Positions 37,185-46,216 are shown, counted from the stretch's first letter. The stretch: DNA of 64,000 nt from CAZYBU01 sp964645775 (GCA_964645775.1 CAZYBU010000007.1:1-64000); one strand, 5' to 3'. The notes: generated by a model from the sequence alone, not told the origin. Made by a program: numbers and translations.

Positions 37185-37237
37185 TCCAGACATGCCTGAT
37201 CCCTTACCGGGATACGTGACCTCAACAGAGATTATAT

Positions 37238-38851
37238 TTACATACTTTCATCGGTGTGTTCTTCACCGGAATCGAGGTCCCCGGTCTCCTCTTCTTCTCC
37301 GGAAATGAACTTGTTCTCCAGGTCCACAGCCAGGTTCTTGAGGTCTGAGGAGTTGTCCCTCAGGTGCTCAATATTGGATGTGTTGTCCTGAACGATCCGG
37401 TTGGTGTTCTCTATGGACTGCATCACGTCATTAATGGCGTTCTGCTGTTCTTTCATGGCAATCTCGATCTCTTCAGACTTCTCTTTCACGATACCGGTCT
37501 GTTCACTCATGTTTTCTTTCAGTCCCTTTTCACGGTTTATCTCATCCAGCACGGCTGATGACTTCTCCTGGATCTCGGTCATCTTCGTGAGAAGGTTGGA
37601 AAGGAATCCGATCATCCCCGTTATGATGGTATTGGCCTCCTTGACGTCCTGGTCGTTGCGGGTAATAAAATCTGTAATCTGTTTCAGTTGCTGGGATGAT
37701 GTATCGGCCAGCTTCCCTATCTCGTCGGCCACGACGGCGAACCCCCGGCCGAACTCACCGGCCCGGGCCGCCTCAATTGAGGCGTTCAGGGAGAGGAGGT
37801 TAATCTTGTCGAAGAACTCCTCGATCATGGTGACAACGGACTGTATATTATTGGAATTCTCCCATATCTTCTGGTTGATCTGTTCCAGCTGGGAGGATGA
37901 CTGTTCCCCTTCCCGGGCCAGTTCCATGAAGGAGATGAACTGTTCCGATATCTCCCTCCCGTTCAGTTCCAGGTTGTCGATGGAACCGGAAAGTTCCTCG
38001 AAGATATTTGCCAGCACCTGAATGGATTCATTCTGGCTGTCCGTCGCGGAAGCAACGTTTTCCGTACCGGCCGATATCTCTTCCACGGTGGCCGAGAGCT
38101 CCTCCACGGAGGCGGCCTGGGACTGGGCATTATCCGTGAAGGTGTTGATAACCCCGGAAGTTATTTTCACCGAATCAGTCAGCTTGTCGGAGGTTTCCCT
38201 GATGGCCTTCATCATGTTGCTGATTCGCTGATACTGTGACCGGTTTCTGACCGAGTCTTCCTTGGTTTTGAAAAGGGATTGCCTGAGAAAGGAGCTGGTA
38301 AAAAGAACGGTAACGAAGACCATGGTTAATGTAATGAGACCCTCTATCATCGACATGGTTGCCATTTCAAGGATCAGACCTTCGGCTGAGGGACGGGCGA
38401 TCAGGATAAAATAGAGGGGGTGGACGATCATGAAACTGATATAAACCAGCCAGGAGACCCATCTTCGGGCGAAAAGCACGCTGTACGCCACATCGACGAA
38501 CATGAAATAACCGAGGGTTACACCCACCAGATGTACTTCGCGGCCGAAATATCCCAGTGAGACCACAAGACAGGCCACTATAGCCAGAACATCTGCGGCG
38601 ATATCCGCCTTCTCTTTTCGTATGAGGACAATGAGGATAAATACCGTAACCATGACGGGACTTGTGGTCCGGACTATGGCAAAGAACATCTCCCTGCCCG
38701 CTGTCGCGGCATATATAGTCAGGAGAAGCAGAAGGATAAAGAGTACCATTGAGAGGATCGCTACGAACTGGGCCTTTTTGTAGGTTACGTATCGTTTGAA
38801 ATCGTAGTGAGCCAGGGCGTAATCCAGGTAGATGTTTATGGGTGATCTCAT
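37238..38851 (-). CDS. Methyl-accepting chemotaxis protein, multi-TM (second copy type)
   Basis: This 537-residue receptor has about six hydrophobic helices at 25-205 with short loops and no periplasmic domain, followed by the cytoplasmic coiled coil. The hairpin tip is KINLLSLNASIEAARAGEFG with GFAVVADEIGKLAD at about 345-385. Its layout matches the receptor at 16647-18215, and both lack HAMP. The C-terminus is acidic and has no CheR-tethering pentapeptide. It is transcribed divergently from the N-ATPase operon. Starts at ATG 38851. Confidence 0.9.
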   Translation of the reverse strand: MRSPINIYLDYALAHYDFKRYVTYKKAQFVAILSMVLFILLLLLTIYAATAGREMFFAIVRTTSPVMVTVFILIVLIRKEKADIAADVLAIVACLVVSLGYFGREVHLVGVTLGYFMFVDVAYSVLFARRWVSWLVYISFMIVHPLYFILIARPSAEGLILEMATMSMIEGLITLTMVFVTVLFTSSFLRQSLFKTKEDSVRNRSQYQRISNMMKAIRETSDKLTDSVKITSGVINTFTDNAQSQAASVEELSATVEEISAGTENVASATDSQNESIQVLANIFEELSGSIDNLELNGREISEQFISFMELAREGEQSSSQLEQINQKIWENSNNIQSVVTMIEEFFDKINLLSLNASIEAARAGEFGRGFAVVADEIGKLADTSSQQLKQITDFITRNDQDVKEANTIITGMIGFLSNLLTKMTEIQEKSSAVLDEINREKGLKENMSEQTGIVKEKSEEIEIAMKEQQNAINDVMQSIENTNRIVQDNTSNIEHLRDNSSDLKNLAVDLENKFISGEEEETGDLDSGEEHTDESM

Positions 38852-38983
38852 GGTATGATTATCCCTGTTGCCGAAATATTCAATTCTGGTTTCATTCTAT
38901 CTATAGTATCGGTATAAAAGAGAATTCTACCCGGGCGGATTATTTTGACAAGCAGTTTACTGTTTATGGGTCGAACGGGGAAT

Positions 38984-39012
38984 TTGACTTCCTTACCCGG
39001 TGTCAGTATCCT
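38984..39012 (+). promoter_or_regulatory. Candidate promoter of the N-ATPase operon
   Basis: In the 444-base gap between the chemoreceptor and atpD, TTGACT (38984-38989) and TATCCT (39007-39012) are spaced by 17 bases. This would give a leader of roughly 275 nt. A second TTGACA at 38945 has no good -10. I see no protein gene in the gap. Confidence 0.4.
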
Positions 39013-39082
39013 GATAAGTAGAAAACTTTGTTTCAGGAGGTGAGGTTCCTTATTAATTTCACTGTCCACCCAATATCCGCCC

Positions 39083-39128
39083 CGCAGGCAAAGATAATCG
39101 CCGGCAAACAGACCGGATTGTGCCTGCG
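39083..39128 (+). promoter_or_regulatory. Nested stem-loop in the N-ATPase leader
   Basis: CGCAGGCA at 39083-39090 pairs perfectly with TGCCTGCG at 39121-39128. Inside it CCGG (39101-39104) can pair with CCGG (39113-39116). It has no T-tract, so it is not a plain terminator. It could be an mRNA-stability or regulatory element. Confidence 0.4.
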
Positions 39129-39295
39129 TTACCCGATACCCTGTTATTCATGCCTCGTGAGAGAGATGTACATCTGCACTGTTCGTCAAAGAAATGTTTT
39201 CCCGGTCCGGACTTTTCCAGAATATACGGACGTGTATAGACAGATGCATTATATGTTCAGGGAGGTTGACCTGACGGATGAGAGAGGAAGATGAG

Positions 39296-40699
39296 ATGAG
39301 TGAAGCCCCGGCAGGGAACGAGCAGAAGAACACGGGTAACGTTGAATCGATCCGGGGAAGCGTGGTCGATGTCCGCTTTCCCGGCGAAATGCCTCCTGTC
39401 CGGACACTGCTTCGCGCCGGCGAGGATGGTAACGTCGCGCTGGAGATACTCTTTCATCTGGAGGAGAATCTGGCCCGGGGTATAGCTCTCACGTCAACCC
39501 AGGGCCTGGAGCGAGGGGCGGAAGTAGTAGACACGGGCGACACAATTACGGCCCCCGTGGGGGATACTATTCTGGGCCGTCTTTTCAATGTCTTCGGAGA
39601 ACCGATGGACAGGGAAGATCCGCCTGATAACGTGGAACGCCGATCGATTTACAGTAAACCTGTTCCCCTCTCTGAAAGGACCAGCACATCGGAGATCTTC
39701 GAAACAGGGATCAAGGCAATCGATGTTTTGGCCCCACTGGAGCGAGGGGGGAAGGCCGGACTCTTCGGCGGCGCCGGTGTCGGTAAGACCGTGCTTGTCA
39801 TGGAAATGATCAATAACGTGGCGGGTCACCACGGGGGCGTGAGCCTGTTCTGCGGTATCGGCGAAAGGAGCAGAGAGGGAGAGGAACTGTATCGTGAGAT
39901 TCGGGACGTGGGTGTCATTGACAACGCGGTTCTTGTTTTCGGACAGATGAACGAACAGCCGGGAGCCCGTTTCCGTGTGGGCCATACAGCACTTACCATG
40001 GCGGAATATTTCCGGGACACGAAAAAGCAGGACGTCCTTATTCTCATGGATAATATTTTTCGCTTTGTCCAGGCCGGCGCGGAGGTATCGGGACTCATGG
40101 GACAGATTCCCTCCCGTGTCGGGTACCAGCCGACCCTTGCCACGGAACTTGCTGAACTGGAGGAACGGATCGCCAGCACGGCGTCGGCCGCCATATCCTC
40201 GGTACAGGCTGTTTATGTTCCGGCCGACGATTTCACTGACCCCGCGGCGGTCCATACCTTCGGCCATCTCTCGTCCTCTATTGTTCTGTCCCGCAAAAGG
40301 GCCAGTCAGGGTCTTTACCCTGCTATTGATCCCAGGCAGTCGAACTCCAAGATGCTTGTCCCCCACGTTGTGGGTGAAAGGCATTACCGTGTGGCCCGGG
40401 AGATCAAGAAAACCATGACTCAGTACGAGGACCTGAGGGACATAATAGCCATGCTCGGTTTTGACGAGCTCTCCAGGGATGACCAGGCCGTTGTGCGACG
40501 CGCCCGACGCGTTGAGCGGTTCCTGACCCAGCCCTTTTTTACCACCGAACAGTTCACGGGTAAAAAGGGGCGTCTTGTCTCTCTTGAGAAGGCCCTGGAG
40601 GGTTTCGAGCAGATTCTGGAGGACCAATTCTCCGATTACAATGAAAATGATTTCTACATGATAGGTGATATAAGTGAGGTGAAGGGACGTGGTGCTTAA
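39296..40699 (+). CDS. atpD: N-ATPase subunit beta
   Basis: This is the catalytic beta subunit of a rotary ATPase, 467 residues from ATG 39296 (GAGAGGAAG upstream); an ATG six codons earlier is less well placed. Walker A is FGGAGVGKTV, the catalytic-Glu segment is GIGERSREGEELYREI, and Walker B is DVLILMDNIFRFVQAG. The following GLMGQIPSRVGYQPTLATEL is strongly conserved. First gene of the D-C-Q-R-B-E-F-A-G cluster, an order known for N-type ATPases, usually a second, horizontally acquired rotary ATPase. Confidence 0.96.
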   Translation: MSEAPAGNEQKNTGNVESIRGSVVDVRFPGEMPPVRTLLRAGEDGNVALEILFHLEENLARGIALTSTQGLERGAEVVDTGDTITAPVGDTILGRLFNVFGEPMDREDPPDNVERRSIYSKPVPLSERTSTSEIFETGIKAIDVLAPLERGGKAGLFGGAGVGKTVLVMEMINNVAGHHGGVSLFCGIGERSREGEELYREIRDVGVIDNAVLVFGQMNEQPGARFRVGHTALTMAEYFRDTKKQDVLILMDNIFRFVQAGAEVSGLMGQIPSRVGYQPTLATELAELEERIASTASAAISSVQAVYVPADDFTDPAAVHTFGHLSSSIVLSRKRASQGLYPAIDPRQSNSKMLVPHVVGERHYRVAREIKKTMTQYEDLRDIIAMLGFDELSRDDQAVVRRARRVERFLTQPFFTTEQFTGKKGRLVSLEKALEGFEQILEDQFSDYNENDFYMIGDISEVKGRGA

Positions 40700-41072
40700 A
40701 ATATTTTTACCCCGGGAAGCCCTTGATGAACGGGAAGTGGATTATTTTCGCGCATCGGCGCCTGACGGCTCTTTCGCTATTGAACCCAGGCATATCGATT
40801 TTACAACTATTTTGGTTCCCGGCATACTGGAATACAGGGACGGAAAAGGGAGCCATTACATGGCGACCGATCGGGGGGTTCTGGTTAAACGGGAAAATGA
40901 GCTTCTCGTGTCGGTGCGAAGAGTAGTGGAAGGGAAAGACCTGAAGAGCCTGGCCCGGACCGTAGAGGAGGAATTTCTGGAGCTGGATGACCGTGAAAAG
41001 AGGATGCGGACAGCCATAACGAAGCTGGAATCGAACCTGAGTCGAAACCTGATGGAGTTGAACGGACCATGA
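40689..41072 (+). CDS. atpC: N-ATPase subunit epsilon
   Basis: This 127-residue subunit forms the central stalk with gamma. The N-terminal beta-sandwich begins MVLKIFLPREALDEREVDYF and contains GSFAIEPRHIDFTTILVPGI, in place of the usual 'G-ILPGH' region of housekeeping epsilon. A C-terminal helical hairpin follows (ELDDREKRMRTAITKLESNL). GTG at 40689 overlaps the atpD stop by 11 bases. It overlaps atpQ by 4 bases. Confidence 0.88.
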   Translation: MVLKIFLPREALDEREVDYFRASAPDGSFAIEPRHIDFTTILVPGILEYRDGKGSHYMATDRGVLVKRENELLVSVRRVVEGKDLKSLARTVEEEFLELDDREKRMRTAITKLESNLSRNLMELNGP

Positions 41073-41431
41073 ACCGGAATAGAAGACTGAGGGAGGAGAA
41101 GAATCGCCGTTTCGCAGAGGAGATTCGAAGGCAGAGTGAGAAGAGGATACAATCCGGGAGAAAGAAGGACTACAGTGTCTGGTTCGGTCTCGGACATTTC
41201 GGCGCCATCGGATGGTCCGTGGCCGTTCCCACGCTTATCGGGATCGCCGCGGGTATCTGGCTCGATGGAAGGATTGAGAGTAACATCTCCTGGACGCTTA
41301 CGCTCTTCGGAGGCGGACTCTTTCTCGGCATGGCGAGCGCCTGGTTCTGGCTCAGAAAGGAGCGAAAGGAGATCGTCCAGGAACGAGGGCACGGGGTAAA
41401 TCACGGTTTTTCGGGAGAGGATGATTCATGA
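41069..41431 (+). CDS. atpQ: N-ATPase AtpQ (AtpI-like) membrane protein
   Basis: This 120-residue protein has a basic N-terminus and two TM helices (about 48-67 and 75-96). Core sequence IGWSVAVPTLIGIAAGIWLD and later WTLTLFGGGLFLGMASAWFW is the usual AtpI/AtpQ pattern. In N-ATPase operons this protein is thought to help assemble the c-ring. Starts overlap atpC and end overlaps atpR by four bases. Confidence 0.88.
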   Translation: MNRNRRLREEKNRRFAEEIRRQSEKRIQSGRKKDYSVWFGLGHFGAIGWSVAVPTLIGIAAGIWLDGRIESNISWTLTLFGGGLFLGMASAWFWLRKERKEIVQERGHGVNHGFSGEDDS

Positions 41432-41748
41432 CAGGCACTGTTATTCTATACGTTATCGGAGCTCTTCTCCTTGGAACCGTGGCCGGGGTCATCTATTTCG
41501 CAGGCCTGTGGGTAACGGTTCGCTCCCTGCCGGAAGGGGGCCGTTTCACCATCAGGGCGCTCGGAAGTTACATTCTGAGGCTACTCCTGGCCCTTTCGCT
41601 TTTCATCCTGGCCGCCCGGTTTACCGGTGAATGGTATGTCCCTGCCGTTATGCTGATCGGCTTTACCCTTGTCCGTATGGTCATGGTTCGATGGAAGAGG
41701 AGAGAGCTGGCGTCATCTTCTCGAAGGAGTGTGGAAGATGGCGGTTGA
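41428..41748 (+). CDS. atpR: N-ATPase AtpR membrane protein
   Basis: This 106-residue protein has three hydrophobic helices (about 5-25, 45-65, 70-86) with conserved basic residues in the loops (WVTVRSLPEGG, RALGSYILR, VRMVMVRWKRRE). AtpR is found only in N-type ATPase operons and was proposed to interact with the c-ring. It overlaps atpQ by 4 and atpB by 11 bases. Confidence 0.85.
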   Translation: MTGTVILYVIGALLLGTVAGVIYFAGLWVTVRSLPEGGRFTIRALGSYILRLLLALSLFILAARFTGEWYVPAVMLIGFTLVRMVMVRWKRRELASSSRRSVEDGG

Positions 41749-42457
41749 GATTAATGTTACCCCGGACCAGATCGTCTTTTTCGAAATCGGCCCTCTCACT
41801 GTCACCGGTACGATTTTCTATACCTGGATCGTAATGGCTATCATACTCACCGGCGCCCTCGTTCTTAGATTGTTGCTGCGGCCTGATCCGCCTTACAGGC
41901 GTGGCCAGATGTTCCTGGAGGCCTTGATTAAGGTGCTGCGTGAACAGGGGAGAGAGGTCATGAGACGCAGACCGGAAAGATATCTTCCTTTTATAGGGAC
42001 CCTCCTTGTTTTTATTTCTTTTTCCAATTTGATGGAAGTCGTTCCCGGTTTTCACGCTCCCACCGGTTCCCTCTATACCACAGGGGCCCTTGCCCTTGTC
42101 GTTTTCTTTGCGGTTCCCTATTTTAGCATAACAACGGACGGTCTGAAGGAGTACCTGAAGAACTATCTGAGGCCGACGCCCATTATTCTTACCTTTACCG
42201 TGATAAGCGAGTTTTCCCGGGCCATTGCCCTTGCGGTTCGTCTCTTCGGAAACGTTATGAGCACTTCCATGATCGTCGCTGTCCTTCTCTTCATAGCCCC
42301 CTTCTTCTTTCCCGTAATTATGGAGGCCCTGGGCCTTCTTCTCGGACAGATCCACGCTTACATTTTCGCCCTTCTGGCGATGATATATATCGCAACCGGT
42401 CTTTCTCCCGAATCGGAAGAAGAAACCGGACAAACTGAACATGAAAGGAGTTACTGA
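41738..42457 (+). CDS. atpB: N-ATPase subunit a
   Basis: This 239-residue membrane stator subunit forms the ion half-channels. ATG at 41738 follows AAGGAG and is preferred to the longer frame from 41669. Five to six TM helices are visible. The essential Arg lies in SEFSRAIALAVRLFGNVMS, with the terminal helix LGQIHAYIFALLAMIYIATG. The last bases overlap the atpE start. Confidence 0.94.
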   Translation: MAVEINVTPDQIVFFEIGPLTVTGTIFYTWIVMAIILTGALVLRLLLRPDPPYRRGQMFLEALIKVLREQGREVMRRRPERYLPFIGTLLVFISFSNLMEVVPGFHAPTGSLYTTGALALVVFFAVPYFSITTDGLKEYLKNYLRPTPIILTFTVISEFSRAIALAVRLFGNVMSTSMIVAVLLFIAPFFFPVIMEALGLLLGQIHAYIFALLAMIYIATGLSPESEEETGQTEHERSY

Positions 42458-42711
42458 TGGAACAGAATATCATTGCTGTCGTATCGATCGTAACCGCCGG
42501 CATAACCATGGCCATCGGGTCCGTGGGCCCGGCCATAGGCGAAGGTATGGCCCTGGCAAGGGCCATGGGAGCGATGGCCCAGCAGCCGGATGAGTCGAAT
42601 ACCATTACCAGGACCCTCTTCGTGGGCCTGGCCATGATCGAGTCAACGGCCATCTACTGCTTTGTTATTGCCATAATTCTGATATTCGCCAACCCATTCT
42701 GGGCCGGGTAA
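42457..42711 (+). CDS. atpE: N-ATPase subunit c
   Basis: This 84-residue hairpin of two TM helices forms the rotor ring. Helix 1 has GSVGPAIGEGMALARAMG with a Glu where Na+-binding c subunits have Gln. Helix 2 has MIESTAIYC, that is E-S-T-x-x-Y, with the ion-carrying Glu flanked by the Ser/Thr/Tyr seen in Na+-type rings. Two carboxylates per site is the known N-ATPase feature. Ion choice (Na+ or H+) cannot be fixed from sequence, since a studied N-ATPase with similar residues was reported as H+-coupled. Confidence 0.94.
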   Translation: MEQNIIAVVSIVTAGITMAIGSVGPAIGEGMALARAMGAMAQQPDESNTITRTLFVGLAMIESTAIYCFVIAIILIFANPFWAG

Positions 42712-42723
42712 GGAGAAGAAGTC

Positions 42724-43488
42724 TTGCAGATAGACTGGTTCACCCTCGCGGCCCAGGCCGTCAACTTTCTCGTACTCCTGGCTCTCTTGAAAATACTGAT
42801 CTATGACCGGGTCATTGAAGTCATGGATCGGCGGGAGGAGAGGATAGCCTCCCGGCTCCGGGAAGGAGAAAAGAAGAGAGAGGAGGCGGAAAATCTCCGC
42901 GCTGAGTACGAGGAGAAACTGGAGGAGATCGATCGCCTGCGGGAGCGGGAGATGTCCCGGGTACGGAAAGAGGGGGAGAAGGAGAAGAACCGCTATCTCC
43001 GTGAGGCCCGTCAGGAAGTGGAGGAGAACCGGCGCTCATGGGAAGAGGACCTGGAACGAGAGAAGAAACAGTTTCTTGATATCTTCCGAAAACGTATCGG
43101 CGAGGAGGTCTACAGTATTGCGCGGAAAACCCTCGCTGACCTCGCGGACCACGACCTGGAAAAGAAGGTCACGGATACATTCATAGAAAAGGTCCGTAAT
43201 CTTGAAGGTGACGAGAAGAAGAAGATCGAGGAAGCGGGAGAAGAGACGAAAGAGAAGGTGGTTGTGGAGAGCAGTTTTGCCCTGGATGATGAGCGACGTG
43301 CCATAATCGAGGAGCTTATGAAAACGATGACCGGACGGGAGGTTGAGTTTGTACTCTCTGACGATACGATCTGCGGTATCACCATGTACGTAAATGGTCT
43401 TGAGGCAGGATGGAGTATGGATCGATATATCAATGAAATGGAAGAGACTTATCGTGAACTGATAACAAATAAGGGAGATCTGAAATGA
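42724..43488 (+). CDS. atpF: N-ATPase subunit b (long form)
   Basis: This 254-residue peripheral-stalk subunit has one N-terminal TM (about 10-27, VNFLVLLALLKILIYD), then a long, highly charged coiled coil (~40-165) rich in Arg/Glu. A C-terminal segment (~180-250) may replace the missing delta subunit, as N-ATPase operons have no atpH. Start is TTG 42724 with AAGGAGA upstream. Confidence 0.9.
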   Translation: MQIDWFTLAAQAVNFLVLLALLKILIYDRVIEVMDRREERIASRLREGEKKREEAENLRAEYEEKLEEIDRLREREMSRVRKEGEKEKNRYLREARQEVEENRRSWEEDLEREKKQFLDIFRKRIGEEVYSIARKTLADLADHDLEKKVTDTFIEKVRNLEGDEKKKIEEAGEETKEKVVVESSFALDDERRAIIEELMKTMTGREVEFVLSDDTICGITMYVNGLEAGWSMDRYINEMEETYRELITNKGDLK

Positions 43489-43515
43489 TGTATTCCGCCG
43501 GAGGAGGTGCCTGTA

Positions 43516-45027
43516 ATGGGTAAGGATAGGGGCCTGGGGGAGACCCTGGAATCGACCTTCAACAGTCTGGAAAAGGCGAGGGATGAACAGAAAGCCGAGC
43601 TCCACGAGGAGGAGGTGGGCATCATCCGTTCTACGGGAGGAAGTGTTGCCCGTCTCTCCGGCCTGGACCATGCCCGCTATTTCGAGATCATAGCTCTGCC
43701 GGGCGACTGTTACGGCATAGCCTTCAACCTGGAACCTGACGAGGTATCGGTCATTCTCCTGGATGAAAGCGAAGAGATTCGGGCCGGTGCCCGTGGACGT
43801 AGAACAGGAGAAGTCATGAGCGTGCCGGTGGGAGAGTCTCTCCCTGGAAGGGTCGTCGATCCCCTGGGACGCCCCCTTGATGAAAAAGGTGAACTGGAGA
43901 GCGGTGATCGGTGGCCCATAGAAAGAGATGCTCCCTCCATTATGGATCGGGCCCCGGTGGAAGAGCCTGTGCAGACAGGAGTTCAGGTCATTGACGCACT
44001 AATACCCATAGGACGGGGTCAGAGGGAACTTGTCCTGGGAGACCGGCAGACAGGTAAAACAGCCATTGCCATGGATACGATCATTAACCAGAAAGATACT
44101 GACATGATATGTATATACTGCGCTATCGGGCAGAGGAGTTCATCCGTGGCACAGGTCATCGCCGACCTGGAGAAGTATGATGTCATGGACACAACTATCG
44201 TTGTGGCAGCCACCGGCGAGAGTACGCCCGGCATGATTTTTTCTGCGCCCTACGCGGCCACGACCATGGGAGAGTACTTTGTGGAACAGGGTAAGGACGT
44301 GCTGGTTGTCTATGATGACCTGACCCGCCACGCCCGGGCCTACCGGGAACTCTCCCTGATTTTGCGTCGCCCTCCGGCCCGGGAGGCCTATCCGGGAGAC
44401 ATCTTTTATGTCCATTCACGGCTGCTGGAACGTTCCGCCCATCTGAAAGAGGAACTGGGGGGCGGCTCCCTGACGGCTCTACCCATTATCGAGACCCAGG
44501 CGCAGAATATCTCAGCCTACATCCCCACAAACCTTATCTCCATTACAGACGGGCAGATTTACCTTGATCCGGGTCTCTTCCAGGAGGGCCTGCTCCCGGC
44601 CGTGGACGTTGGAAAATCGGTATCCCGTGTGGGAGGGAAGACGCAGCTTAAGCCCTACCGTGACGTGGCCGGGGACCTTAAACTCTCCTATACCCAGTTC
44701 GAGGAGCTGGAATCTTTTTCCCGGCTCGGAACCCGGCTCGACGGAGAGACTGAGCAGAAGCTTCGCCGGGGGGAAAGGGTACGCCAGATTCTTCGCCAGC
44801 CGCAGTACTCCCCCATTCCCGTGGCGGAGCAGATAGCCCTCCTCTTTGCCGTGACAAACGGTATCTTTGACGACATGGAGACAGAGGAGATGGATGAAGC
44901 TCGTGAGAAGATCAGGAAGGAGATCCGGGAGAGTGAGGATCTGTACAATGATATTGGCCGCGGAAAGGAACTCACGGAAGAAGACAGGGAAAAACTGTTA
45001 ACTGTAGTGGAACGCGCTGCCGGTTAG
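43516..45027 (+). CDS. atpA: N-ATPase subunit alpha
   Basis: This 503-residue non-catalytic nucleotide-binding subunit starts at ATG 43516, 8 bases after AGGAGG; a GTG three codons earlier is too close to that site. The P-loop is GDRQTGKTAIA. Further conserved segments include VIDALIPIGRGQRELV, IYCAIGQRSSSVAQV, YDDLTRHARAYRELSL and FYVHSRLLERSAHL. Upstream of atpG by 55 bases. Confidence 0.96.
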   Translation: MGKDRGLGETLESTFNSLEKARDEQKAELHEEEVGIIRSTGGSVARLSGLDHARYFEIIALPGDCYGIAFNLEPDEVSVILLDESEEIRAGARGRRTGEVMSVPVGESLPGRVVDPLGRPLDEKGELESGDRWPIERDAPSIMDRAPVEEPVQTGVQVIDALIPIGRGQRELVLGDRQTGKTAIAMDTIINQKDTDMICIYCAIGQRSSSVAQVIADLEKYDVMDTTIVVAATGESTPGMIFSAPYAATTMGEYFVEQGKDVLVVYDDLTRHARAYRELSLILRRPPAREAYPGDIFYVHSRLLERSAHLKEELGGGSLTALPIIETQAQNISAYIPTNLISITDGQIYLDPGLFQEGLLPAVDVGKSVSRVGGKTQLKPYRDVAGDLKLSYTQFEELESFSRLGTRLDGETEQKLRRGERVRQILRQPQYSPIPVAEQIALLFAVTNGIFDDMETEEMDEAREKIRKEIRESEDLYNDIGRGKELTEEDREKLLTVVERAAG

Positions 45028-45082
45028 CATGGGCAATCCTGCAGAGAACAAGAGGATGATTGAGGCAGAAGAGGAATAAGTA

Positions 45083-45963
45083 ATGGAACAGGTACAGCAG
45101 ATACAGCGAAGACTCGACACCGCGGGTGAGATCCACTCCGTGGTTAAGACCATGAAGTCCCTTGCAGCCGTGAATATCCGGCATTACGAGCAGGCCGTGG
45201 ATTCTCTTTCGAGATACCTGCGTACCGTTGAAATGGGGCTGCAGATCGCCCTGGGAAAAAGGAATATACGCCATGAGCCGGAGGAGAGAGGTAAATCGGT
45301 CGGCTGCATCTTCTGCGGTTCCGTTCAGGGCATGGTCGGTCGCTTTAATGACAGAGTGATTGAATTTGCCAGGGAGGTGACGGGCAGGGAAGAGTATGAA
45401 GGAACTTCTTTCCGGGTTATATCCCTGGGAGAACGGATAACCCCGGTGCTGGAAGATTACGGTTTTCCGTGGAGGAGGAGTACGATCTGGCCGGGTTCAT
45501 TGATACTATTACCCCCCTTCTTTCCGGTGTGCTCACCTGCCTGGAGGAATGGAGATTGAAGGGGAAGGTTTCACCTGTCCTTCTTTTTCACAACAGGCCA
45601 GAGGGCAGGAGCTCATATTACCCCTCCGTGACACAGGTTATGCCGCTGGCCAGGGAATGGCTGGAAAACATTCAGGCCAGGGAATGGGAGTCACGGAAGG
45701 TTCCTCTCTACACAATGGATTATGAGAAACTTTTTTCCTCTCTGCTCAGAGAATATATCTTTATCATGCTGTTCCGCTCCCTGGTAGAATCCCTGGCCGC
45801 GGAGAATGCCAGCCGACTGGCTTCCATGCAGGCCGCGGAGAGCAATATAGAGGAACACATGGACGAGTTGACGAAGCAGTACAACCAGACCCGCCAGGAG
45901 GCTATAACGTCGGAGATACTGGATATTGTTTCCGGGTATGAGGCCCTGAGAGGGGACTCCTGA
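45083..45963 (+). CDS. atpG: N-ATPase subunit gamma, frame disrupted
   Basis: The central rotor shaft is encoded in two frames. Frame one (45083-45559) gives MEQVQQIQRRLDTAGEIHSV through GMVGRFNDR to DYGF. Frame two (from about 45469) continues DLAGFIDTITPLLSGVLTCL and ends with the highly conserved helix SLVESLAAENASRLASMQAA. Together they make one ~293-residue protein of normal length, and neither half would work alone, because the N- and C-terminal helices pair in the shaft. A -1 shift near 45464-45469 joins them. This could be a sequencing error, a real inactivating deletion of one base, or ribosomal slippage. The rest of the operon is intact. Confidence 0.85.
45461..45472 (+). other. Frameshift site in atpG
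   Basis: Codons GGT-TTT-CCG in the first frame meet GTG-GAG-GAG in the second frame at 45469. A -1 slip is required. T-TTT at 45463-45466 lets a Phe tRNA re-pair after a slip, but this is not a classical heptamer. A single missing C or G in TTCCGTGG would explain it equally well. Confidence 0.75.
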
Positions 45964-45976
45964 AGCATATGGTATT

Positions 45977-46216
45977 ATGGAGAAAAGAATCTTTAAAGAC
46001 CGTCTCGACGCGGGCCAGATTATCGTGGTCGTGCCCGTGGGAGGCGAGGATTCCGTCTCTCTTATGAGGAACCGGGCCGACGATGTGGTGGCGACCGAGG
46101 TTCCTCCCGGATTCCGGGCCGTGGCCCAGGTCTACGAAAGATGGCATGACCTGGATGACCGGGAGACCCCTGGTTACCTTGATGAATATCGTCGGTGGAG
46201 AGAGGGAAGGGAATAG
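45977..46216 (+). pseudogene. C-terminal remnant of a phosphoribosyltransferase
   Basis: The 79-residue frame reads like the end of a phosphoribosyltransferase-family protein: IIVVVPVGGEDSVSLMRNRA, then DDVVATEVPPGFRAVAQVYE (family pattern VvAvPV..pe....l...aDevv.l..P..F.AVgq.Y.dF). The PRPP-binding loop (VDDGIATG) and the whole N-terminal two thirds are absent; atpG occupies that space. The ribosome-binding site is weak. It is most likely a fossil left by the insertion or rearrangement of the N-ATPase operon. Confidence 0.6.

Noticed and set aside
39028..39294. An 88-residue plus frame in the N-ATPase leader
   Set aside because: It has no recognisable family and its codons look random. It overlaps the nested stem-loop, so it is likely leader RNA.
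39494..40627. A 377-residue minus-strand frame
   Set aside because: Antisense to atpD, whose conserved motifs leave no doubt. Long shadow frames are common here.
45464..45470. Programmed -1 slippage in atpG on a classical heptamer
   Set aside because: The site is not X-XXY-YYZ and no clear pseudoknot follows. Weak slippage is possible, but a base error or mutation is as likely.
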